DNA from: Flavobacteriales bacterium
GTDB taxonomy: Bacteria; Bacteroidota; Bacteroidia; Flavobacteriales; Flavobacteriaceae
Direction of reading: 5' to 3'
DNA: 33,034 bases
NCBI GenBank assembly: GCA_026996605.1
Contig: JALWLE010000136.1
Location: 1-33,034 of the forward strand
Both the position numbers and the translations under genes were made by a program. Below are positions 16,287-24,253 of this stretch, in pieces. The notes under the pieces were generated by a model. It saw nothing but the letters and a program-made list of their open reading frames with translations, was not told where the DNA came from and searched no databases. Position 1 is the stretch's first letter; each line of letters starts with the position of its first letter.

Positions 16287-17168
16287 ATGAAAAAAATCCA
16301 TCCCAAAGATTTTAAAATCAAATCCGGTAAAAAAATTAAAATAGAGAACCTACCGACCAAATATGATTTAAATGCTGAAAAAAAAGAAATTGAAGATGAA
16401 ATCAGAAAAGTGCGTCGTAAAATTGCACAAATTCAAACCAAGATTTATGCTGCCGGCACACCGGCGATTTATATCGGTATACAAGGAATGGATACTGCAG
16501 GTAAGGATAGTTTGATTCGTGAAGTTTTTAAAGATATTAACCCGAGTGGTATTGAAGTTTTTGATTTTAAAAAGCCTACGCCTTTAGAACATGCGCACGA
16601 CTATATTTGGCGACATTACAAAACTTTACCCGAGCGTGGCAAATTCGGTATTCACAACCGCACCCATTATGAAGATGTTTTGATTGCACGGATACATCCG
16701 CAGTTGGTATTAAATCAAAATATTTATGGTATCAAGAAACTGGAAGATATAGACGATAAATTTTGGAAAAAACGTTTTAGACAAATTCGAGATTTTGAAA
16801 AAACGCAGGTAGAGAACGGTATGAAAATGTTTAAATTTTTCTTGCACTTGTCTAAAGACGAACAAAAAAATCGTTTTCTGCGCCGTATTCGTCGGGAAGA
16901 TAAACAATGGAAGTTTAATGCTGCCGATTTAAAAGAACGCAGCTATTGGGATGATTATCAAAAAGCTTATGAAGACGTATTAAATGAAACTTCTACATCT
17001 TACGCTCCTTGGTATGCTATTCCTGCGGATGATAAACCAACAGCACGTTTGATTGTAGCAAAAATCTTACTGGATGAACTCAAAAAGCTAGATGTCAACT
17101 TTCCCAAATTAAGTGATGAAGAAAAGGCTAAATTTGAAAGTTATAAACAAGCTCTTGAAAACGAATAA
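16287..17168 (+). CDS. Polyphosphate:nucleotide phosphotransferase, PPK2 family
   Basis: The 293-residue cytoplasmic kinase uses polyphosphate to phosphorylate nucleoside mono- or diphosphates, or the reverse. The Walker A loop is GMDTAGKDS (67-75). The second motif is FGIHNRTHYEDVLIARIHP (120-138). The lid module with RFLRRIRREDKQWKF follows at about 195, then KERSYWDDYQKAYEDVL and the conserved APWYAIPADDKPTARL. Single-domain length and the NRTHYEDVL form fit the short PPK2 subgroup. Which nucleotide it prefers (AMP, ADP or both) cannot be fixed from motifs alone. It is divergent from folE and probably monocistronic. Confidence 0.93.
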   Translation: MKKIHPKDFKIKSGKKIKIENLPTKYDLNAEKKEIEDEIRKVRRKIAQIQTKIYAAGTPAIYIGIQGMDTAGKDSLIREVFKDINPSGIEVFDFKKPTPLEHAHDYIWRHYKTLPERGKFGIHNRTHYEDVLIARIHPQLVLNQNIYGIKKLEDIDDKFWKKRFRQIRDFEKTQVENGMKMFKFFLHLSKDEQKNRFLRRIRREDKQWKFNAADLKERSYWDDYQKAYEDVLNETSTSYAPWYAIPADDKPTARLIVAKILLDELKKLDVNFPKLSDEEKAKFESYKQALENE

Positions 17169-17312
17169 ATAATTAATAAATTACTATAATAATCTTTAAT
17201 AAATTGATTATTTAACAAATTTTCTATATTAGAAGCTTTTTTAAAAAACATTTTGACTTATGTTAATATATAAAGCTTAGATTTGCTTATAAATTTTATT
17301 AAACATTAAAAT

Positions 17313-19079
17313 ATGAAAAAAATTACTCTTTTAGTACTACTCTTTTTTGTGTGGCATTATACATTTGCACAATTACCTGTTAGTCAAACACCTGAGAACA
17401 AAAATGTAGTTTTGGAAGAATTTACAGGAATTCATTGTGGTTATTGTCCTGATGGTCACAGAAGGGCACAATTAATTCAAGATTCTCATCCTGATGATGT
17501 GGTTCTAATAAATATACATACCGGCGGTTTTGCTAATCCGAGTGCAGGTGAGCCGGATTTTAGAACGCAGTTTGGTGCTGCTTTGGGCAGTCAATCTCAG
17601 TTAGCAGGTTATCCAGCCGGAACTGTTAATCGACATTACTTCGGCTATTCACAAACCGGCTCACCATCAGGCGCAACAGCATTAGGACGAGCGCAATGGA
17701 GTGGTGCGGCAGATGTAATCCTAGCAGAAAGTTCATATTGTAATATAGCTTTAGAAGCTGATGTTGATGTTCAAACCAGAGAAATGACTGTTAGTGTTGA
17801 GGTATATTATACAGCTGATGCGCCTGTAAATAGCAATTTTATTAATATTGCTTTATTACAAGACAATGTAGAAGGCCCTCAGTCCGGAGCCAGCACCAAC
17901 CCGAATCAAGTTTTACCCAATGGTAATTATAACCATATGCATATGTTACGTCATTTAATTACCGGACAATGGGGGGACGAGGTTACAAGCGTTACTCAAG
18001 GAACTTTGATACAAAGACAATACACTTATACACTTCCGGCAGATATCAACGGTGTAGATTTGGATTTGGGAAATATTAGAATTGCCGGTTTTGTAGCTGA
18101 AGGACATCAAGAAATTATCACAGGAAACTATGGAGTTGTTAACTATTCCGGACTTCAGTATAATTTAAATGCCAGTATTTTAGATGTAACTTCAGATGAT
18201 TTTATTTGTAGTAGTAACGAATTAAAACCCAAAGTAATCATAAAAAATACCGGAGCACAAGCTATAACTGCTTTAGAATTTGAATACAATGTAAATAATG
18301 GAACTACACAAACCTATTCTTGGACAGGTAATATCAATACACTTGGTTCAACAATTATCGATTTGCCTGATTTTAGTTTTACAGTTGAACCAACAAACAC
18401 TTTATCAGTCAATATAACTTCGATCAATGGAAACAGTACCGATGATAATACTGCAGATAACAATCAAACTGTTAGTTTTAATAAAACTACAAACGAAGGA
18501 CAAGGCACTGACTACGTAGTTACTATTGTGCAAGACCGTTATGGTTCTGAAACAACTTGGATTATTACAGATGAGTCAGATAATATCATTCAAAGCGGCG
18601 GACCTTATTCAAATTTATCTGCTAACGGTACACAAACCCACACGCATAATGTTACTATTAACACTTCCGGATGTTACAAATTCTATGTGCTGGATTCTTA
18701 CGGTGATGGAATGTGTTGTAGTTATGGTAACGGTTCATACCAAATGGCACAAGCAGATGGAACTATAGTTTTGCAAGGTGATGGTAATTTCGGCTCTCAA
18801 GTTAAACAATCATTTAGTATTGATGCGACTAATACAGTCGATGATGCCTTTTTTCAAAATTTAAGAATCTATCCTAACCCGTCAACCGGAATCTTTAATA
18901 TATCAGGTGCTAAAGATATGGATGTAGCTGTTTTTGATATGTTAGGTAATCAAATTATTAACAAAAGGTTAAATGAAGAAAATACACAATTATCATTAAA
19001 GAACTTGGCTAAAGGTCTTTACTTTGCCAAATTCCAAAAAGATGGTAAGACCGGTATTAAAAAACTAATCATTAAATAA
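17313..19079 (+). CDS. Secreted thioredoxin-like/Omp28-type protein with T9SS sorting domain
   Basis: The protein has 588 residues. A signal peptide covers 1-19 (ending TFA). Residues 30-130 look like a thioredoxin fold with VVLEEFTGIHCGYCPDGHRR, giving a CxxC pair at Cys42 and Cys45, as in Omp28-related outer-membrane proteins. Beta-sandwich regions follow. Near 461 is DSYGDGMCCSYGNGSY, a calcium- or disulfide-like loop often found in secreted flavobacterial proteins. The last 75 residues (LRIYPNPSTGIFNISG ... KGLYFAKFQKDG, ending KKLIIK) are a type A T9SS C-terminal domain, which directs export and surface attachment. It is followed 11 bp later by a second secreted protein. A secreted thiol-disulfide role is inferred. 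Confidence 0.88.
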   Translation: MKKITLLVLLFFVWHYTFAQLPVSQTPENKNVVLEEFTGIHCGYCPDGHRRAQLIQDSHPDDVVLINIHTGGFANPSAGEPDFRTQFGAALGSQSQLAGYPAGTVNRHYFGYSQTGSPSGATALGRAQWSGAADVILAESSYCNIALEADVDVQTREMTVSVEVYYTADAPVNSNFINIALLQDNVEGPQSGASTNPNQVLPNGNYNHMHMLRHLITGQWGDEVTSVTQGTLIQRQYTYTLPADINGVDLDLGNIRIAGFVAEGHQEIITGNYGVVNYSGLQYNLNASILDVTSDDFICSSNELKPKVIIKNTGAQAITALEFEYNVNNGTTQTYSWTGNINTLGSTIIDLPDFSFTVEPTNTLSVNITSINGNSTDDNTADNNQTVSFNKTTNEGQGTDYVVTIVQDRYGSETTWIITDESDNIIQSGGPYSNLSANGTQTHTHNVTINTSGCYKFYVLDSYGDGMCCSYGNGSYQMAQADGTIVLQGDGNFGSQVKQSFSIDATNTVDDAFFQNLRIYPNPSTGIFNISGAKDMDVAVFDMLGNQIINKRLNEENTQLSLKNLAKGLYFAKFQKDGKTGIKKLIIK

Positions 19080-19090
19080 AACAATTTCAC

Positions 19091-19807
19091 ATGAAAAAGT
19101 TATGGTTTATAGGACTGCTTTTGGCTAGTCTGATAACAAATGCTCAAATTTCAGTATTGAACTACGAAACGAATACGGCTATCAATGATAATGATATTAT
19201 TACAGTAGATCAAGATCATTTTACGACACACTTCATTGTGACTAATAATTATTCGTATGATGTCAATCTAAAACTAGAAGTAGTGGATATTATCAATACT
19301 AATGGAAGTGAAATGACTTTATGTTTCGGTGTTCTTGGTAACGGCAGTTGTTATTATCCAATTGATATTGGTGATCAGTTTTATGGAGGAGCTTCATTGC
19401 CGGCAGGAGCTTCAACTTCACAATCTGATATAGACGTACAACATAATGAAAACGGTAATATTTTAACATATCCTAAAGATTATATTTTTAGAATTTCAGC
19501 ACTTAATACATCTGATAATAGTGTCCTGTCAAGCATAACCTTTACTTATCGCTATATAAACACAAATTCTATAAATACTTTTGATAAAAATGATATTGTG
19601 ATCGCAACCGGTTATCATGTTGTTAATATCATAAGTAAATACCATGCAGATGTTACATTTTTTAATTTAACCGGACAAAAAGTTAAAGAAGTTCACTTAA
19701 AACCTGAACAAAATCATGTTTATACCGGTAATATGACAGCAGGTATTTATATAATGCATGTGCTTGCCGGTGATAAAGAACTGTTTAAAAAAATTATCAT
19801 TAAGTAG
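19091..19807 (+). CDS. Small secreted protein with divergent T9SS-like C-terminus
   Basis: The protein has 238 residues. The signal peptide is residues 1-18 (ending TNA). The middle (20-165) is a beta-rich domain resembling a Fn3/Ig-like module. FIVTNNYSYDVNLKLEVVDI suggests this, and CFGVLGNGSCYYP could form a disulfide. I do not recognise the family. Residues about 180-238 (ADVTFFNLTGQKVKEVHL ... TAGIYIMHV, ending KKIIIK) look like a short T9SS sorting domain lacking the PNP motif. The 11-bp gap to the upstream gene and the shared sorting tail indicate one transcript and coordinated secretion. Function is unknown. Confidence 0.8.
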   Translation: MKKLWFIGLLLASLITNAQISVLNYETNTAINDNDIITVDQDHFTTHFIVTNNYSYDVNLKLEVVDIINTNGSEMTLCFGVLGNGSCYYPIDIGDQFYGGASLPAGASTSQSDIDVQHNENGNILTYPKDYIFRISALNTSDNSVLSSITFTYRYINTNSINTFDKNDIVIATGYHVVNIISKYHADVTFFNLTGQKVKEVHLKPEQNHVYTGNMTAGIYIMHVLAGDKELFKKIIIK

Positions 19808-19831
19808 ATCAAGAGATAATAGACAAAAAAG

Positions 19832-19859
19832 AGGCTGTCTCAAAAGGGCAGCCTTTTTT
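19832..19859. terminator. Bidirectional terminator
   Basis: AGGCTGTC pairs with GGCAGCCT (8 bp, one wobble) around TCAAAAG, followed by six T on the plus strand and by CTTTTTTG on the minus strand. It serves both the secreted-protein operon and the convergent DUF3352 gene, whose stop lies at 19863. Confidence 0.88.
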
Positions 19860-19862
19860 ATT

Positions 19863-22058
19863 TTAAAACAAAAATCCGGAATAACGTTTTTTACCAATGA
19901 CTTCTCCTTTTGGGTTGTAAAACAACCATTTGCCTTTTTTCTCTCCTTTACGATATTTACCTTTGGTTTTAAGTTGTCCGGTAGGGAAGTAATATAAAGC
20001 TTCGCCATGTAACTTGCCTTCTTTGTAGTGTAATTTGGCTTTAATAGCACCGGTTTTCCAGTATTCCAGATATTCACCATCCAGTAAATCGTGGTCATAG
20101 TTGGCTTGTACCATGAGTTGACGTGGTTTTTTATCAAAATATTGGTAAAACTCACCGGTTACCTCTCCTTCGTCATAGTTAGCTACGTCTTTTAAATTAC
20201 CGGATGGGTAATATGTACGCCAAATACCATAAGGCAAATTGTCTTTGACTTGTCCTTCGACTTTAAGTGTCGTACCATCGTCATAAAATTGTTTGTATTT
20301 GCCGTCAGCTACTTGTAAACTGTCAGGAAAAGATATTTTAAATTGTAAATCTTCAAAATAGGCATTGTGTACACTTTTATCGACTTTTTTTGCCAATTGC
20401 TCAGCTTGTTCTTTTTGTAAGGCTTTTTCATCATGATCTATAACTAAAAGTGTTTTAAAGTAATCATTTTTACCGGATAATTGCAAGCCAATCCTACTGA
20501 AACTCAGCATTAAATCTTTCTTTTCGTCTAAAGCCTTGCGTCCGGTTGCTGTCAATGATTGCCGCATAATATAATACAATTTCGGCATTTGCAGATACAA
20601 CATTACATTAGATTTATTGCTAAATTCATCTTTAAAATCCATAAAATCTTTGTTATGTGATAAGGTATTGCCGGTCACATAATCATCGATGAAATTTTTA
20701 AGGACTTGTTCCGAATTGCTGAAAACCACATAGTTTTCAATAAAAGTATAATAAGGTTTTTCGATTTTGGCAAACATATTACCAAGTATGGTCTTAAAAA
20801 AAGTTTTTTGATGTAAATAGTTGATTTTAAAATTTTTGTAACGGTAACTTTTAAATTTAAAAGGCGATCGTTTTCTGATTTGTTCCGTGATATGTGTTAA
20901 ACCGTCACGGGCATCGTCCATATCGTCTGCTTGAATGAGTAACAATAAATCAGCCGGACGTTGCGCACTGTTAGAACGAATTTTAACCAAATCAATTTCT
21001 TGTCCGACCCAATCAAACAAATCGGTTTGAAGATCTATCTTTAAAAACTTTTCAAGTTTTTTCAGATTATTCCGGTAGTTTGTCTTTTTAGATTTATTTT
21101 TACCTGTATAGCTATTAAGTAAACTCTGATAAAACAGGTCAAAATTATTAAAACTAAAAGCCGTCAGCATGGCGGTTTCATTACTAATGACATCATATGA
21201 GCCTATTTTCCCCGGTTTGATATCGAGCATCGCATTCAAATAGGATTGTGTGGAATCTATAAGTGTAATGCCTTCCATACTGATACGCTCGTCTTCATGC
21301 GATATATCAAAACCGGTTAAATCCAAACTTTGAATCAGCTTTTGTGTCTCTTGAGACAAACTACTAAAATATATGCGTAAATATTGTGGCAACTGTTTAT
21401 AATTTAAGTAAAGTTGTACAAGTCCGTTGCCTAATTCATCTTCTATTTGTTGAAAATCCGGACGCTTGATCCAATGTTCCATGCTTTTTTCATCCAAAAC
21501 ATGTTTGATCAGTTTATATGAAAAAGAAGCTATCAGCAAATTGTCAAGGCTTGTAAGGTAAACTGTATTTTCCTTGTCTTTTTTATCTATAAGCTTAAAA
21601 ATTTGGGTTTGGTTGTACGACAATTTAACCACCTTGTGAGTACCACTTAATTTTAAAATCCGGTCCAAAATCTTTTTGATATATTCAGACTGTTGCAAAT
21701 CAACGACATAAACAAAGTCATAATCCGTGGCACTCGTCACATAAGCCGCCATAGCCGTAGGACGATTGTTAAAGATTACTTTAGAAGCTTTATTGTCGAG
21801 CAAAGTGTTATTAAGCAAAGTATCTACTGACTGTAAGTATTCAAAGCCTTTGGTTTTGATAAAATGCTGCCAAATGTTGGTTTTTGATACTTCTTTCCAA
21901 GTGTCCGTCAGTTCATTGGTTTTAAGAATATAAACTGCATTTTCTGGTAAAACGCTCAAAACTTGCCGTTTGGTGTCCGGTTGCATGCTCTTATAGCCGA
22001 TAATACCACCTATTAAAATAAAGAGTAGAATTAAGCCAAATAACAATTTCTTTTTCAT
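19863..22058 (-). CDS. DUF3352-like protein with C-terminal MORN-type repeats
   Basis: The protein has 731 residues. Residues 1-24 form a signal anchor or signal peptide (LLFGLILLFILIGGIIGY). Residues about 35-565 match the DUF3352 style: LPENAVYILKTNELTDTWKEV at the front, and repeats of residue patterns such as FSYKLIKHVLDEK and YVVFSNSEQVLKNFIDDY. From about 585 the chain switches to at least five MORN-like/YwqK repeats (DGKYKQFYDDGTTLKVEG, LDGEYLEYWKTGAIKAKL, HGEALYYFPTGQLKTKGKY, KGKWLFYNPKGEV). These usually form a beta-sheet scaffold that meets membranes or partners. The protein most likely faces the periplasm, tethered to the inner membrane. Function is unknown. Confidence 0.85.
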   Translation of the reverse strand: MKKKLLFGLILLFILIGGIIGYKSMQPDTKRQVLSVLPENAVYILKTNELTDTWKEVSKTNIWQHFIKTKGFEYLQSVDTLLNNTLLDNKASKVIFNNRPTAMAAYVTSATDYDFVYVVDLQQSEYIKKILDRILKLSGTHKVVKLSYNQTQIFKLIDKKDKENTVYLTSLDNLLIASFSYKLIKHVLDEKSMEHWIKRPDFQQIEDELGNGLVQLYLNYKQLPQYLRIYFSSLSQETQKLIQSLDLTGFDISHEDERISMEGITLIDSTQSYLNAMLDIKPGKIGSYDVISNETAMLTAFSFNNFDLFYQSLLNSYTGKNKSKKTNYRNNLKKLEKFLKIDLQTDLFDWVGQEIDLVKIRSNSAQRPADLLLLIQADDMDDARDGLTHITEQIRKRSPFKFKSYRYKNFKINYLHQKTFFKTILGNMFAKIEKPYYTFIENYVVFSNSEQVLKNFIDDYVTGNTLSHNKDFMDFKDEFSNKSNVMLYLQMPKLYYIMRQSLTATGRKALDEKKDLMLSFSRIGLQLSGKNDYFKTLLVIDHDEKALQKEQAEQLAKKVDKSVHNAYFEDLQFKISFPDSLQVADGKYKQFYDDGTTLKVEGQVKDNLPYGIWRTYYPSGNLKDVANYDEGEVTGEFYQYFDKKPRQLMVQANYDHDLLDGEYLEYWKTGAIKAKLHYKEGKLHGEALYYFPTGQLKTKGKYRKGEKKGKWLFYNPKGEVIGKKRYSGFLF

Positions 22059-22087
22059 CTGTTTATTTTTTATTTTAACATCAATGT

Positions 22088-22105
22088 TCCCGACTATTGT
22101 CGGGA
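22088..22105. repeat. CCCGAC hairpin, copy 4
   Basis: TCCCGAC pairs with GTCGGGA around TATT. It lies 30 bp upstream of the DUF3352 start codon, in the gap after tyrS. It shares the stem core of the family seen at 15, 13737, 13801 and 24056. Confidence 0.75.
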
Positions 22106-22114
22106 TAACCTTTG

Positions 22115-22163
22115 ATGATTAAAATAATTATTTCTTTGTGTGTTTAATAATTATTTTAATCAT
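22115..22163. repeat. Perfect 18-bp inverted repeat
   Basis: ATGATTAAAATAATTATT (22115-22132) is the exact reverse complement of 22146-22163, with a 13-nt spacer. It is almost wholly AT. It could be a weak terminator, an operator or a mobile-element remnant. It lies between tyrS and the DUF3352 gene. Confidence 0.85.
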
Positions 22164-22177
22164 GTCGGTTTCATATA

Positions 22178-22213
22178 CATAAATTTACGTTCTCAAATTT
22201 ACGTAAATTTATG
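22178..22213. repeat. Nested ACGT palindromes
   Basis: CATAAATTTACGT (22178-22190) is the exact reverse complement of 22201-22213. The second half also forms a 16-bp perfect palindrome, AAATTTACGTAAATTT (22195-22210), and AAATTTACGT is repeated directly at 22181 and 22195. This looks like a tandem dimeric operator or a designed-looking protein-binding site. It lies about 120 bp upstream of the DUF3352 start and downstream of tyrS. Confidence 0.8.
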
Positions 22214-22291
22214 AAAATGAGAATTTGTCAAAAACAATATGATGGCTCAATTAAAGGCAGGACAATTTATTATATTCTGCTAATCAATTTC

Positions 22292-23581
22292 TCAAACTTT
22301 TACCAAAAAATACTTCTTTTTGCCACGTTGTAACAAAATATAAGTATCGTTGATTAAATCATCAGTCGTTAAAGTTTTGTCTGCTGTTACTTTTTCTTTA
22401 TTGACCGAAATAGAATTTTCTTTCAATGCGCGCCGGGCTTCGTTTCCGGATTTTAAAAAGTCGCTTTCGACCAATGCCGTGGCAACGTCTATACCGTTTT
22501 CAATATCTTGGCGTTTTAAACTGCCTTGCGGCACGCCTTCAAAAACATCGAGAAAAGTTTGTTCGTCTAGTGATTTTAAAGCATCAGCCGTAGATTTTCC
22601 AAACAAAATACGACTGGCATCTTGGGCTTTTTGAAGGGCTTCGTCACCATGCACCATACGTGTTACTTCTTCGGCTAACCGCTTTTGCAACACCCGGTAA
22701 TGTGGTGCTTCACGGTGTTCGGCAATTAATGTATCAATCGTATCTTTGTCTAAAAACGTAAAGATTTTGATATATTTTTCGGCATCTTCATCACCGGTGT
22801 TGATCCAAAATTGGTAAAACTTATAAGGCGATGTATATTTGGCACTCAACCAAACATTACCTTGCTCGGTTTTACCGAATTTTCCGCCGTCGGCTTTGGT
22901 AATCAAAGGCACAGTTAAAGCATATGCCTTACCACCTTCCACACGACGAATGAGTTCGGTACCGGTGGTCATATTACCCCATTGGTCACTACCGCCCATC
23001 TGTAGTTGGCAGTCCATAGTGCGGTACAAATGCAAAAAGTCGTAGCCCTGAAACAATTGATATGTAAATTCGGTAAAAGACATACCGGCACTATCATCGT
23101 GTTCGGGATTCAGACGTTTCTTGACCGAATCTTTAGCCATCATATAATTGACGGAAATGTGTTTGCCGATATTGCGGACAAAATCAATCAATTGGATATT
23201 TTTAAACCAATCATAATTGTTAACCAAAACAGCCGGATTGTCTTGGGCATTAAAATCTATAAATTGGGATAATTGTTGCTTAATGGCTTCTACATTGTGA
23301 TTAAGGGTTTCTTCGTCTAACAAATTACGTTCTTTTGATTTTCCCGACGGATCGCCTATCATACCGGTAGCACCACCGACCAAAGCAACGGGCTTGTGTC
23401 CGGCACGTTGAAAATGCATCAAAATAATAATCGGCACCAAACTACCGATATGTAACGAATCGGCAGTCGGGTCAAAACCGATATAACCGGTTACTTGTTT
23501 GCTGTTTAATAAATCATCAGTGCCCGGCATCATATCGTGTAATAAACCGCGCCATTTCAGTTCTGCAACAAAATCCTTCAT
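22292..23581 (-). CDS. tyrS: Tyrosine-tRNA ligase
   Basis: The enzyme charges tRNA-Tyr. It has 429 residues. The class I HIGH motif is HIGS (44-47, in [14 protein letters not shown]). KMSKS is the KFGKT form (234-238), normal for bacterial TyrRS of this type. The tyrosine pocket shows [24 protein letters not shown]. The final 65 residues ([24 protein letters not shown]) form the S4-like RNA-binding domain. No leader element is seen. A TATTTTTG box (complement of 23603-23610) lies 22 bp upstream of the start codon and may be the -7 element. Confidence 0.96.
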   Translation of the reverse strand: MKDFVAELKWRGLLHDMMPGTDDLLNSKQVTGYIGFDPTADSLHIGSLVPIIILMHFQRAGHKPVALVGGATGMIGDPSGKSKERNLLDEETLNHNVEAIKQQLSQFIDFNAQDNPAVLVNNYDWFKNIQLIDFVRNIGKHISVNYMMAKDSVKKRLNPEHDDSAGMSFTEFTYQLFQGYDFLHLYRTMDCQLQMGGSDQWGNMTTGTELIRRVEGGKAYALTVPLITKADGGKFGKTEQGNVWLSAKYTSPYKFYQFWINTGDEDAEKYIKIFTFLDKDTIDTLIAEHREAPHYRVLQKRLAEEVTRMVHGDEALQKAQDASRILFGKSTADALKSLDEQTFLDVFEGVPQGSLKRQDIENGIDVATALVESDFLKSGNEARRALKENSISVNKEKVTADKTLTTDDLINDTYILLQRGKKKYFLVKV

Positions 23582-23654
23582 AATCTTAATTTTTTATGCT
23601 TGCAAAAATAAGAAAACTTTGTCTAAAGACATTGAGTGTATATAAAATTGTTGC

Positions 23655-23687
23655 TGTGAAATCATAAAGACAAAAAAACTATCTTTG
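23655..23687 (+). promoter_or_regulatory. Candidate promoter of the CDGSH gene
   Basis: TATCTTTG at 23680-23687 matches TANNTTTG exactly, and TGTG at 23655-23658 is a poor -33 match 21 bp upstream. The ATG is 17 bp downstream at 23704. It is divergent from the tyrS candidate box. Confidence 0.5.
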
Positions 23688-23703
23688 TAATAAAAATTAC
23701 ATT

Positions 23704-23925
23704 ATGAATAAACCTGTAAAACTCAAACTGGAAGCGGAAAAAAATTATGCTTGGTGTACTTGCGGCTTATCAAGCAAATTACCCTTTTGTGACGGTAAAC
23801 ATTCTGACACCGGCATGCATCCTTTAATCTTTAAAGTTGACGAAACCAAAGACTATTGGCTTTGTACTTGCCAGCTAACGAAAAAACCACCATTTTGTGA
23901 CGGCAGCCATAAACAGATAAAGTAA
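23704..23925 (+). CDS. Dual CDGSH iron-sulfur domain protein
   Basis: This 73-residue protein has two CDGSH zinc-finger-type motifs. The first is CTCGLSSKLPFCDGKH (Cys18, Cys20, Cys29, His33) and the second is CTCQLTKKPPFCDGSH (Cys54, Cys56, Cys65, His69). Each can hold a [2Fe-2S] cluster with 3Cys-1His ligation. It has no membrane anchor, so it is soluble, unlike mitoNEET. Proteins of this type are thought to transfer clusters or electrons. The first motif has the exact CDGKH form and the second CDGSH. It is monocistronic. Confidence 0.94.
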   Translation: MNKPVKLKLEAEKNYAWCTCGLSSKLPFCDGKHSDTGMHPLIFKVDETKDYWLCTCQLTKKPPFCDGSHKQIK

Positions 23926-23934
23926 TCTGAAATA

Positions 23935-24021
23935 GAATTGGTACAATCCTTGATTTTTTTTAAAATGATTTACACTTTGTTTGAAATAATCAAGTATCAA
24001 AAAACGTTTTAATACCAATTC
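23935..24021. repeat. Imperfect 87-bp inverted repeat
   Basis: GAATTGGTA (23935-23943) faces TACCAATTC (24013-24021), and just inside, CTTGATT (23949-23955) faces AATCAAG (23988-23994). The ends recall a small palindromic element. The arms lie after the CDGSH gene. In 23926-24253 the only other thing seen is the hairpin at 24056; no gene. Confidence 0.55.
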
Positions 24022-24055
24022 CAAACATAAAATAATCTAAAAGGATTTGGTGTGT

Positions 24056-24071
24056 TCCCGATTTATCGGGA
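24056..24071. repeat. CCCGAT hairpin, copy 5
   Basis: TCCCGAT pairs with ATCGGGA with a 2-nt TT loop, or as a 6-bp stem with a TTTA loop. The closing pair is T-A, as in the 13801 copy, where copies 15, 13737 and 22088 have C-G. Confidence 0.7.
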
Positions 24072-24253
24072 CAGGGTATGCCGATACTACATGAAAATAG
24101 TCCAATAAATTGAACTATAGTGAATGTGTAATCGGTATTAAATCAGTATTATAGCAGTTTTATGAGACAATTGTTTCATAAGAACAAGCTTGCTATGTCT
24201 AAACATTAGTTGTAAATTGTCGGTTAAAATTGTCTATCAAAAAATGATTTTAT

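Noticed and set aside
22059-22291. T-box or other tRNA-sensing leader near tyrS
   Set aside because: The region is downstream of tyrS, not upstream, and the T-box core sequence is not seen. The upstream 122-bp gap shows only candidate promoters.
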